From an uncultured Acidobacteriota bacterium (GTDB lineage: Bacteria; Acidobacteriota; JAAYUB01), in NCBI GenBank assembly GCA_937925645.1, contig CALAMB010000194.1, positions 1 through 10,910 on the forward strand: DNA of 10,910 nucleotides, read 5' to 3'. Below, in pieces: positions 1-5,867 of the stretch. The position numbers and the translations under genes are program-made. Under the pieces are notes generated by a model. That model made no database searches. It saw only the letters and a list, made by a program, of their open reading frames with translations, and was not told the DNA's origin. Each line of letters opens with the position of its first letter. Position 1 is the first letter of the stretch.

Positions 1-59
1 TCAAGGGCTTCGACTACGCGAAGAGCAAGGGCCTGGTCCACGACGTGAAGAAGAAGTAA
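1..59 (+). CDS. C-terminal end of an unidentified protein
   Basis: Only the last 18 codons and a TAA stop (57-59) lie in the window; codons begin at position 3. The residues are KGFDYAKSKGLVHDVKKK, a lysine-rich basic tail. I do not recognise the family and assign no function. That it is a real gene end is supported by a textbook terminator starting 27 bases after the stop, on the same strand. The rest of the gene is off the left edge. Confidence 0.6.
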   Translation, partial: KGFDYAKSKGLVHDVKKK

Positions 60-85
60 TTCCTGTCCCCTTAATCATGCATCCG

Positions 86-110
86 AGCCCCGCACCCGCG
101 GGGCTTTTTT
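86..110 (+). terminator. Rho-independent terminator
   Basis: AGCCCCGC (86-93) pairs perfectly with GCGGGGCT (98-105) around an ACCC loop, and the stem runs straight into six T residues (105-110). It closes the gene ending at 59. Confidence 0.9.
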
Positions 111-116
111 ATTTCA

Positions 117-186
117 CTGGGTGAATCGGTGAGTCGGTGGATGGGGGAATCGGTTAATGGGTAGAATCGGTGAATAGGTGAAACGG
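117..186. repeat. Degenerate short tandem repeat, GGTGAATCG-like
   Basis: Variants of a ~9-10 base word (GTGAATCG, GTGAGTCG, GGGAATCG, AGAATCGGTGAATAG) follow each other for about 70 bases right after the terminator. On the minus strand it reads as a repetitive S-P-I-H-R-F/L-T-D string, a pattern I associate with non-coding word repeats wrongly called as proteins. I see no gene in it. Confidence 0.7.
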
Positions 187-303
187 ATTGAGTCGTGCTC
201 GTCATCCCAATCGGGCGGAGCCGGAACCAAAGGGTATGATCGCTTACTCCGGTTTCCGTGCCGCGATGCCGGGTCTTCGGCAAGCCCGTCCAGTTGCAAA
301 GAC

Positions 304-394
304 AATAGCCAGGCGCAGCCCCGCGAATGCGGGGCAGCGCCTGGAAAGCGGAATTGAAAAAACACGGCGCGCCCCTGGACAGGGGCGCGGAGAA
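304..394 (+). repeat. Two-hairpin palindromic element, copy 1
   Basis: This is a composite of two strong hairpins. The first (309-344) has arms CCAGGCGC/GCGCCTGG and GCCCCGC/GCGGGGC separated by a single A-A mismatch, with a GAAT loop. The second (368-389) pairs CGCGCCCCT with AGGGGCGCG around GGAC. They are joined by a 23-base A-rich linker. A second copy lies in inverted orientation at 619-709. Neither hairpin ends in a T-tract, so these are not ordinary terminators. Confidence 0.85.
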
Positions 395-618
395 ATTCGG
401 ATCGAATCTTCGGAAAGAAGCCCTCCCGCCGAACGCGACCGGGTTCGATTGGCCGGATGGTGATTCGGCGTTTTCGGCCAGTGCCTCTCAGGTCCCCGCC
501 GTCCGGCGGCACATTGAGAACCAGGCGGAGCACCACCGGCGGGTATCGGCGCAAGAGGAGTGGGTTCGGTTGCTCCGCCGGCACCACGTCGCGGTCGACG
601 AACGATCTCTGCGGTGAT

Positions 619-709
619 CTTCTCCGCGCCCCTTATCAGGGGCGCGCGACGTCAAAAATATCGATTTTCCAGGCGCGGCCCCGCGTTCGCGGGGCTGCGC
701 CTGGCTATT
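619..709 (-). repeat. Two-hairpin palindromic element, copy 2 (inverted)
   Basis: This is the reverse complement of the 304-394 element. The GC-rich hairpin at 625-646 (CGCGCCCCT/AGGGGCGCG, loop TATC) comes first, then the 36-base hairpin at 669-704 with the same arms CCAGGCGC/GCGCCTGG and GCCCCGC/GCGGGGC, loop GTTC. The internal A-A mismatch of copy 1 is G-T here. Stem arms are identical between copies while loops and the linker differ, so the paired bases are the conserved part. Confidence 0.85.
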
Positions 710-846
710 CTCGTCGTGAAAGCGTGGGTTGTGCCGGTCGATGATGGGACGGGCGAGCGGGGGGGAGAAATCGGTGAAACATTTTGTCAAATTTTGGCAG
801 GATATTGTGAGTAATTGAGTAATCGTAATCTATGCCCGTTTCAGCC

Positions 847-879
847 ATTCGGACATCGGACTTCGGACATCGGACCTGG
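847..879. repeat. ATCGGAC word repeat
   Basis: CGGACATCGGAC occurs with near-copies in a row (CGGACATCGGACTTCGGACATCGGACC split over 849-875). The same words recur at 4761-4785, 4860-4881 and 5333-5352, so this is one member of a dispersed intergenic family in the window. Confidence 0.75.
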
Positions 880-954
880 GAACTCAGTACCTCCCGCCTG
901 CCCGCCGGCGGATCGTTCCCGTAACACGGACAAGGGACTTTGAATAATGAGCTC

Positions 955-983
955 TTGACTATTTGTAAATATTTTGATAGTTT
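955..983 (+). promoter_or_regulatory. Candidate sigma-70-type promoter for the receptor
   Basis: TTGACT (955-960) is a good -35 match, in the only strongly AT-rich part of the leader. The -10 is weak: TAGTTT at 978-983 with a 17-base spacer, or GATAGT at 976-981 with 15. It lies about 300 bases before the receptor start, which would leave a long leader. A TAAATATAT stretch at 1112-1120 is an alternative -10 region. Confidence 0.3.
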
Positions 984-1048
984 TGTGACAAATTGAATTG
1001 GGCAGCGAGGGCATCCGATGTTTGATGTCCTTAGTCTGATCAGTCTTA

Positions 1049-1058
1049 CCCCCCCCCC
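1049..1058 (+). repeat. Poly-C tract (C10)
   Basis: Ten consecutive C residues lie in the receptor leader about 220 bases before its start codon. Runs of this length are prone to slipped-strand length change and to sequencing error. No coding frame crosses it convincingly, so any effect would be on transcription or the leader RNA. Confidence 0.8.
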
Positions 1059-1226
1059 GAAACAAGCGATAATCGCCAGCCGTGGAATGTTTATTTCCGC
1101 GCCGGCGTATCTAAATATATCTAGTGCCACACTGGAACAGGGGGGCACGCCATGCGACGCATCGTTAGACATTCGAAAAGTTGAAACACCAGTTGAGGAC
1201 TTCCACTTCCTGCATGCGGATTGACC

Positions 1227-1257
1227 CCGTGTGTCACGGAATACGCATCGCGTATTC
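1227..1257 (+). promoter_or_regulatory. Two adjacent hairpins just before the receptor RBS
   Basis: CCGTG-TGT-CACGG (1227-1239) and GAATACGC-ATC-GCGTATTC (1239-1257) are both perfect inverted repeats and share one base. The second ends about 13 bases before the ribosome binding site AGAGGAGG (1270-1276). They could be an operator pair, a translation-control or mRNA-stabilising structure in the leader, or chance. There is no T-tract, so they are not a terminator. Confidence 0.45.
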
Positions 1258-1280
1258 ATCATCGGCGAAGAGGAGGATTT

Positions 1281-1931
1281 ATGAACCACCCGAACAGGAT
1301 TCTGGTCCTCTCGCTGCTCCTGGCCTGCCTGGCTGTGGGCCTCATGGCCGAGAGAATCGAGGGTGGAACCAAGGACAACACCGGCGGCGTCATTCCCGGC
1401 GTCACCGTGATCCTGACCCGCACGGACACCAGCGCGACGCGCCAGGCGGTGTCGGACGACAACGGTTTCTACATTTTCACGAACCTCAGGATCGGCAACT
1501 ACGAGATCAAGGCCGAACTCGAGGGCTTCCAGCCGGTCCGCATCACCGGCATCAAGCTGTCCGCCGGTGAAGTCCTGAACTTCCCAGTGGTCATGACCGC
1601 TTCCGATGTGACCACGGCTGTTGAGCTCACGGCCAAGGTCGCGCAGGTGGAGCTGAACACTTCGCAGCTCGACACCGTCATCGACGGGAAGCGGATCCTC
1701 GACCTGCCGCTCAACGGCCGCGATCCGCTGGAACTCATCTACCTGACCCCGGGCGTGGTCCGGGGCCAGACCGGCTACCCGTCCGCCAGCGGCGGCCGCG
1801 AGCGCGGCAACAACTACCAGATCGACGGCATCGAGAACAACTACACCCAGACCATCGGCAACACCGTCGACATCAACGTGGACGCCACCTCCGAGTTCCT
1901 CGTCGTGACCTCCAACCCGTCGGCCGAATAA
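1281..1931 (+). CDS. Receptor N-terminal part: signal peptide, regulatory-like domain and plug start
   Basis: A 216-residue product as the DNA stands. ATG 1281 is chosen because AGAGGAGG lies 4-11 bases before it and the protein then begins with a clean signal peptide (MNHPNRILVLSLLLACLAVG, cleavage probably near MA-E). The frame is open upstream to 1221, but without a ribosome binding site and spoiling the signal. After the signal comes a carboxypeptidase-regulatory-like domain with GGVIPGVTVILTRTDTSAT and DDNGFYIFTNLRIGNYEIKA, then plug-like sequence with DLPLNGRDPLEL and NNYQIDGIENN. It stops before any barrel strand, so if made it could only be a periplasmic fragment. If the TAA is a sequencing error, this is simply the first fifth of the receptor. 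Confidence 0.75.
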   Translation: MNHPNRILVLSLLLACLAVGLMAERIEGGTKDNTGGVIPGVTVILTRTDTSATRQAVSDDNGFYIFTNLRIGNYEIKAELEGFQPVRITGIKLSAGEVLNFPVVMTASDVTTAVELTAKVAQVELNTSQLDTVIDGKRILDLPLNGRDPLELIYLTPGVVRGQTGYPSASGGRERGNNYQIDGIENNYTQTIGNTVDINVDATSEFLVVTSNPSAE

Positions 1932-1958
1932 GGCCGCGCGGGCGGCGCCATCATCGAC

Positions 1959-4571
1959 GTGATGACCAAGAGCGGCACCAACGAGTTCCACGGCGCGGCC
2001 TTCTACTTCCTGCGCGCCGAGAACTTCGACGCCAAGACCTGGGCCCAGAACCGCAACGACCTGCCGAAGGGCGATTTCAAGCGCCACCAGTACGGCGCCT
2101 CCATCGGCGGCCCCATCGTCAAGGACAAGGTGTTCTTCTTCTTCAACACCGAAATCCTGGACTACCGGGCGGCCGCTTCCTCCTCCGGCATCGTTCCGTA
2201 CACTGACTGGGTGGACACAGTCACCAACGCGGCCATGGCGCACATCTTTCGGACCTACTACCCGGCGCCGAACGGCGACGTGAACATCGACGGCGTCAGC
2301 GGCTATTACTACTGGGCCCAGTCCGACCCATTCGATACCGAGCAGTACACCGCCAAGGTGGACTACAACTTCAACGAGGCCCACTCGCTCTCGTTCCGCT
2401 GGATCTACAACCATGGCGTGGACCCGGCGCTGAACTCCCTGCCCACCTTCCAGGACGATCGGCCGTGGAACGGCAAGCAGCAACAGTGGGGCATCGACTG
2501 GACCTGGATCCTGTCGCCCACGATGGTCAACTCCGCTAAGCTCGGCTACACCCGCGGTGCCAACCAGTGGACCCGCGAGTGGCGCGACATGGATTTGAAC
2601 TTCGGCGGCAACCTCATGGACCCCACCCGCTATTTCACCGACTTCGGCGGCCCCTCGGGCTACGGCAGCGAATACACCGTCCTGAACACGTACCAACTGA
2701 AGGACACCTACACGTGGACCTTGGGCCGTCACGCGCTGAAGTTCGGCGTGGACCTGCGCTGGAACCAGAGCAACGGCGGCACGGGCTTCAACATGGTCCC
2801 GGCCGTGTTCTTTGACGGCTACTATTACGGCGGCGACACCCTGGCCAACATTGCGGCCGGCACAGCTGACTACGTCAACCACGGCGTGTACAGCAACGGC
2901 AACGAGTTCTCTACCGCCACATCCGACTGGCGCGGCTGGCGGCAGAAGGAATGGGACTTCTTCATCCAGGACGACTGGAAGGTGCTCCGGAACCTGACCC
3001 TGAACCTGGGCCTGCGCTGGGAGTACAAGCCGGCGTTGTTTGAAGTCAACAACATGGCGGCTAACGTGATGGATCCCTGCATCCAGGGCTACCACATTGT
3101 GAACCAGAACGACTTTTTCGATCCGGCCAACTGGGTCGACGGCGAGTGGTGGAATCTGGTGCCCTCCCAATGGGTGGGCACCGGCGCCGACATCTTCCTC
3201 GCCGGCCCCGACACCGGGAACGACCTGTACGAGGCGTCCACCAGCAACTGGGCGCCGCGGCTCGGCTTCTCCTGGGATCCGTTCGGCGACGGCAGGACCG
3301 CCATCCGCGGCGGCTACGGCATCAGCTTCGACCGCATGTTGTTCGACCTGATCACCTGGAACACCTCGCAGCTGCCGTTCAGTGTGGCCAACTTCCTGCC
3401 CGCCGCCCCGGGCGGCGCCTATGACGGCGTCTACCCCGACGGCGTCGCCTGGTACGGCCACGGCTACGACCTGCCGGACGTGGAGCTCCACCTCGCCTCC
3501 GAGACCTTCTACGACATGACGCTCTACAACCCCGACTTCAAGACCCCGTACATCCAGACCTGGAACCTGTCGGCCCAGCGCGAAATCTGGCCCGGCAACA
3601 TCCTGAACCTTACGTACGCCGGCAGCGCGGGCGTCCACCTGCTGGTCCGCAACAACCCGAACCAGATGTTCTATCCGTCCGAAGAGACGATCCAAGGCCT
3701 CGCGGACAACGGCTTCGGCACCACCTCCGTGCCGTGGTGGATCCGCTACTACAGCGTCCAGAACTCTCAGTTCCTGCGCGTGAACAACGTCGACACCTGC
3801 GGCCACTCCAACTACCACGCCTTCCAGAGCTCCTTCAACCACCGCTTCCAGGACGGCCTGCAGTTCACCGTCAACTACACCTGGTCCACCGCCTTCGACA
3901 ACAGCTCCGAAACAGTGTGGGACCTGGGCAACTCCAGCCCGTTTGCGTCCGACTACTACAACCTGGGCTATGACCGCGGCTACGCCGGCTTCGACGTGCG
4001 CCACGTCTTCAGCGGCAACTTCATCTACGAGCTCCCCTTCGGCCCCGGCAAGATGCTCGGCGGCGACTCCGAGGGCTGGCTGGCCCAACTCATCAGCGGC
4101 TGGCAGATCAACGGCATCGTGACCGCCAACACCGGCTACCCCCTGGACTACAAGGTCGCCCGCGATACCCTCGGCACCGGCTACACCAACAACCGCGGCC
4201 CGGCCCGGCCGAACGTCACGACCTACGAGTTCAGCACCGACGCCGCGAACAACATCATGGGTCCGACCGCGGCCAACTTCAGCTTCGCCTCCAGCGTGAT
4301 CAACTTGCGCAACCCCCAGGGCGACTACTACCGCGGCAAGTTCCGTGGCCCCGGCTACTGGAACATGGACTTCTCCCTGTTCAAGGACGTGAAGCTGCCG
4401 TGGTTCACCGCGGAAGGTTCCAGGCTGCAGTTCCGCGCCGAGGCGTTCAACCTGTTCAACCACACCAACTACGGCAACCCCAACACCACCCTCACCAGCG
4501 TCAACCTGGGCAAGTCCTTCACCGCCAGGGCCAACCGGCAGATCCAGTTCGGCTTGAAGTTCATCTTCTAG
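1959..4571 (+). CDS. Receptor C-terminal part: beta-barrel (TonB-dependent receptor)
   Basis: 870 codons in the same frame as the upstream piece, from the first ATG after the internal stop; open sequence actually resumes at 1932. It begins MMTKSGTNEFHGAAFYFLR, which in relatives is an internal segment (…VVTKSGTNEFHG…), not an N-terminus. There is no ribosome binding site before 1959 and no signal peptide, so independent translation is unlikely to give a functional outer-membrane protein. The barrel shows family landmarks: GASIGGPIVKDKVFFFFNTE, FFIQDDWKVLRNLTLNLGLR, APRLGFSWDPFGDGRTAIRG, YIQTWNLSAQREIW, FRAEAFNLFNHTNYGNP and the terminal aromatic residue. Codon use stays GC-rich throughout, without sign of long decay. 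The TAG stop is followed by a terminator. Confidence 0.8.
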   Translation: MMTKSGTNEFHGAAFYFLRAENFDAKTWAQNRNDLPKGDFKRHQYGASIGGPIVKDKVFFFFNTEILDYRAAASSSGIVPYTDWVDTVTNAAMAHIFRTYYPAPNGDVNIDGVSGYYYWAQSDPFDTEQYTAKVDYNFNEAHSLSFRWIYNHGVDPALNSLPTFQDDRPWNGKQQQWGIDWTWILSPTMVNSAKLGYTRGANQWTREWRDMDLNFGGNLMDPTRYFTDFGGPSGYGSEYTVLNTYQLKDTYTWTLGRHALKFGVDLRWNQSNGGTGFNMVPAVFFDGYYYGGDTLANIAAGTADYVNHGVYSNGNEFSTATSDWRGWRQKEWDFFIQDDWKVLRNLTLNLGLRWEYKPALFEVNNMAANVMDPCIQGYHIVNQNDFFDPANWVDGEWWNLVPSQWVGTGADIFLAGPDTGNDLYEASTSNWAPRLGFSWDPFGDGRTAIRGGYGISFDRMLFDLITWNTSQLPFSVANFLPAAPGGAYDGVYPDGVAWYGHGYDLPDVELHLASETFYDMTLYNPDFKTPYIQTWNLSAQREIWPGNILNLTYAGSAGVHLLVRNNPNQMFYPSEETIQGLADNGFGTTSVPWWIRYYSVQNSQFLRVNNVDTCGHSNYHAFQSSFNHRFQDGLQFTVNYTWSTAFDNSSETVWDLGNSSPFASDYYNLGYDRGYAGFDVRHVFSGNFIYELPFGPGKMLGGDSEGWLAQLISGWQINGIVTANTGYPLDYKVARDTLGTGYTNNRGPARPNVTTYEFSTDAANNIMGPTAANFSFASSVINLRNPQGDYYRGKFRGPGYWNMDFSLFKDVKLPWFTAEGSRLQFRAEAFNLFNHTNYGNPNTTLTSVNLGKSFTARANRQIQFGLKFIF

Positions 4572-4590
4572 GCGGACCCGGTTTCGGTTC

Positions 4591-4618
4591 AAGGGCTCCT
4601 CTCAGGGGAGCCCTTTTT
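4591..4618 (+). terminator. Rho-independent terminator of the receptor gene
   Basis: AAGGGCTCC (4591-4599) pairs with GGAGCCCTT (4607-4615) and runs into a T5 tract (4614-4618), 19 bases after the TAG stop. Confidence 0.88.
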
Positions 4619-4620
4619 AG

Positions 4621-4680
4621 TTAGGAGTTGGGAGTTAGCAGTTAGGGGTAAAGAGTAAACAGTAAAGAGTAAACAGTACG
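4621..4680. repeat. Short-word repeat: AGTTGGGAGTTAG and GTAAAGAGTAAACA
   Basis: Two low-complexity motifs in succession: AGGAGTTGGGAGTTAGCAGTTAGG, split here as AGGAGTTGGG and AGTTAGCAGTTAGG, then GTAAAGAGTAAACA repeated twice (about 4649-4677). On the minus strand this reads as L-F-T-L-Y-C-L-L-F-T, another pattern I take as a word repeat and not a protein. Confidence 0.75.
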
Positions 4681-4696
4681 AAGGGAAAAGGGTTGA

Positions 4697-4882
4697 ACGT
4701 GCTCGTGCTTGTAATCGTGATCGTGCTTCGTAATCGAGACTCGAGACTCGTTCCCATCATGCGGACATCGGACGTCGGACATCGGATTTCGTGCTCGTAA
4801 ATCGTAATCGTCATCGTAATCGTGATCGTAAGCGAAGCTTGAGACTCGTTCCCGCCATACGGACACCGGACTTTGGACATCG
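4697..4882. repeat. ATCGTAATCG / GAGACTCG / CGGACATCGG word-repeat block
   Basis: Three short motifs occur in repeated order: runs of CGTAATCGT/GATCGT (4708-4735, 4797-4830), GAGACTCG (4744-4750, 4841-4849), then CATCGGACNTCGGACATCGG (4764-4785, degenerate at 4860-4881). The same order recurs at 5295-5352. No gene is present. The block is part of the dispersed family also seen at 847-879. Confidence 0.75.
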
Positions 4883-4977
4883 TTATTTAATGATCGTTCG
4901 CGTGATGGACTGTCCAATTGGCTATACCGGATGCTGGGTACACCTGGATTTCTACGCCCTACCGGAATCCTTCCGGC

Positions 4978-5073
4978 GACCCGCGGCACGCGGGTCGAAC
5001 ATGGGTAGCCCCGGGTGTAACCCGGGGTTTCTTTCGCCCCCGCCGCGGGCCGGGGCGACCCGCAACGCGGGTC
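4978..5073 (+). repeat. Composite palindromic element A
   Basis: Three hairpins in 96 bases: GACCCGC/GCGGGTC with loop GGCAC (4978-4996), CCCCGGGT/ACCCGGGG with loop GTA (5009-5027), and GACCCGC/GCGGGTC with loop AAC (5057-5073). Each outer hairpin carries a TCGAA-RTG tail (TCGAACATG, TCGAATGTG) that gives it direction. Bases 4965-5027 are identical to 5438-5500. Confidence 0.9.
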
Positions 5074-5159
5074 GAATGTGGATCCGACGACCGTTGGCGA
5101 TGAAAAATGAATGCCGGGACCGGCGGATCGTTCGGATCCTTTCGGCACCCTTCATATTC

Positions 5160-5254
5160 GACCCGCTTTGCGGGTCGTGCCCTGGCGTTGGCCGGCAACC
5201 CCGGACCCCGGGCTCGCGCCCGGGGCTACCCACATTCGACCCGCCCGGCGGGTC
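5160..5254 (-). repeat. Composite palindromic element B (inverted)
   Basis: Same three-hairpin layout, reverse-complemented: GACCCGC/GCGGGTC loop TTT (5160-5176), CCCCGGGC/GCCCGGGG loop TCGC (5206-5225), GACCCGC/GCGGGTC loop CCG (5238-5254). The tails read CATATTCGA and CACATTCGA on the left of each outer hairpin. The middle stem has C-G where elements A and C have T-A, a paired change that keeps the stem. Confidence 0.88.
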
Positions 5255-5450
5255 GGGGACTCGGGTATGGCGTCGCGCCGCGCCCGCGCAGTCATAATCG
5301 AGGCTCGGGACTCGAGGCTCGTTTCCGTCATGCGGACATCGGACATTGAACGTCGTTATTTGATGATCGTTCGCGTGGGGAACGGTCTTATGGGTCATTC
5401 TTTGCGCCGGGTGCGCCCGGGCCTTCATGCTCCACCAGAATCCTTCCGGC

Positions 5451-5545
5451 GACCCGCGGCACGCGGGTCGAACATGGGTAGCCCCGGGTGTAACCCGGGG
5501 TCCGTTCCGCCCCATCGTGAGTCGGGGCGACCCGCCAGGCGGGTC
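5451..5545 (+). repeat. Composite palindromic element C
   Basis: Hairpins GACCCGC/GCGGGTC loop GGCAC (5451-5469), CCCCGGGT/ACCCGGGG loop GTA (5482-5500), GACCCGC/GCGGGTC loop CAG (5529-5545). It lies within the direct repeat of element A; the first two hairpins and 13 bases of upstream flank are identical to A, then the sequence diverges until the third hairpin. Confidence 0.9.
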
Positions 5546-5641
5546 GAATATGATCGGGTGCGTGGATGGGGTATGGTGGTCCCGAAGCCTCCGGGCCACC
5601 CATGGTAGTCCGTCGTTGCCATCGAGATCTGGGCCACATTC

Positions 5642-5706
5642 GACCCGCCTGGCGGGTCGCGCCCTGACGATGGCCGGCGACATGAACCCCGGCCTGGCGC
5701 CCGGGG
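5642..5706 (-). repeat. Composite palindromic element D (truncated, inverted)
   Basis: Begins like element B with tail CACATTCGA and GACCCGC/GCGGGTC loop CTG (5642-5658), followed by a middle hairpin CCCCGG…CCGGGG (5687-5706) with one internal mismatch. The final outer hairpin is missing: the following bases (CTCCCGACCACG) no longer match. I call it a decayed or truncated copy. Confidence 0.78.
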
Positions 5707-5747
5707 CTCCCGACCACGTTCCTTGGTTTCAGAGTTCTGCTCCCAGA

Positions 5748-5815
5748 ACCTAGGTCCCAGGCCCCAGGTCCCAGTACCCAGGTCCCAGTACCCAGGTCCC
5801 AGTACCCAGGTCCCA
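5748..5815. repeat. 14-bp tandem repeat CCCAGGTCCCAGTA
   Basis: Three perfect 14-base units (5763-5776, 5777-5790, 5791-5804) and a partial fourth (5805-5815), preceded by a related TAGGTCCCAGG. On the minus strand it reads as a repeated G-T-W-V-L-G-P-G-Y-W-D-L string because 14 is not a multiple of 3 and the frame cycles. No gene support. Confidence 0.85.
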
Positions 5816-5867
5816 AATCCCCGCAGAATCCGGCTCGAACCCAAATAGCCAATAAAATATAAGCAAT

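Larger units (their letters stand above)
304..709. mobile_element. Possible MITE-like unit with ~90-bp inverted ends
   Basis: The two inverted hairpin elements bound a ~224-base centre (395-618) to make a 406-base unit whose outermost bases match (AATAGCCAGGCGCAGCC inward from both ends). The centre has no credible gene on either strand. That is the shape of a non-autonomous mobile element or a paired palindrome. I see no obvious target-site duplication (flanks GCAAAGAC and CTCGTCGT differ), which weakens the case. It may simply be two inverted copies of an intergenic palindrome. No transposase is nearby. Confidence 0.3.
710..1280. other. Gene-free leader region upstream of the receptor
   Basis: No convincing reading frame on either strand. 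It contains a word repeat (847-879), an AT-rich island (about 940-1130) against a GC-rich background, a C10 run, and two small hairpins before the receptor's ribosome binding site. Its composition and position suggest it holds the receptor promoter and a long untranslated leader; that is inference. Confidence 0.6.
1281..4571 (+). pseudogene. TonB-dependent outer-membrane receptor (Oar/SusC-like) interrupted by an in-frame TAA
   Basis: Read through the TAA at 1929-1931, this is one 1,096-codon frame with everything expected of the family. It has a signal peptide, a carboxypeptidase-regulatory-like beta-sandwich (about residues 26-108), a plug region with LPLNGRDPLELIYLTPGVV (about 145-163), a long beta-barrel rich in W, Y, N and G, and a C-terminus ending in an aromatic residue (QIQFGLKFIF), the usual outer-membrane assembly signal. 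Such receptors import large or scarce nutrients using TonB energy. The stop is codon 217, in SNPSAE-stop-GRAGGAIIDV; relatives commonly have AEYGR or AEFGR there, so a single change from TAC or TAT would create it. No frame shift or decay is visible downstream. A recent nonsense mutation, a base-calling error or readthrough would all fit. Confidence 0.8.
4830..5300. repeat. Higher-order tandem unit 1 (~473 bp)
   Basis: First copy of a compound unit: word repeat (GAGACTCGTTCC…GGACATCG), CGTTATTTAATGATCGTTCG (4881-4900), a 60-base spacer, composite palindrome in + orientation, a second spacer, then a composite palindrome in - orientation. The next copy starts at about 5303; landmarks at 4881/5354 and 4965/5438 are both exactly 473 bases apart. 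No credible protein lies within it. Confidence 0.75.
5303..5775. repeat. Higher-order tandem unit 2 (~473 bp)
   Basis: Second copy of the compound unit, with the same order of parts: word repeat (5303-5352), CGTTATTTGATGATCGTTCG (5354-5373, one mismatch to unit 1), a 60-base spacer of equal length but clearly diverged, then palindrome element C in + orientation and element D in - orientation. The right boundary is approximate because element D lacks its last hairpin. Confidence 0.65.

Noticed and set aside
114..587. 157-codon minus-strand frame across the first repeat region
   Set aside because: It runs through palindromes and tandem words, has no RBS and shows no conserved motif. The 395-618 centre was inspected separately and also gave nothing recognisable.
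1929..1931. Selenocysteine or pyrrolysine recoding at the receptor stop
   Set aside because: The codon is TAA; these systems use TGA and TAG. No recoding structure was recognised after it.
1281..4571. Diversity-generating retroelement target or phase-variable receptor by inversion
   Set aside because: No variable-repeat pair, reverse transcriptase, recombinase or inverted gene segment is present in the window.
705..4592. 1,295-codon open frame on the minus strand opposite the receptor
   Set aside because: It is rich in V, A, G, D and H with no domain, lies antisense to a clearly recognisable receptor, and runs into repeats at its end. It is a shadow produced by GC-rich codon bias.
4978..5073. 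Composite palindromes as simple transcription terminators
   Set aside because: Stems are strong but none is followed by a T-tract, there are three per element, and the nearest + strand gene already has its own terminator at 4591-4618.
4952..5683. Protein-coding frames in the 4.6-5.9 kb repeat field
   Set aside because: Their translations simply spell the hairpin and word repeats (for example F-D-P-P-G-G-S from TTCGACCCGCCxGGCGGGTC) and lack RBS or family features.
4976..5706. CRISPR array
   Set aside because: The repeats are palindromes in alternating orientation at irregular spacing (about 60-200 bases), not direct repeats with uniform spacers, and no cas gene is present.
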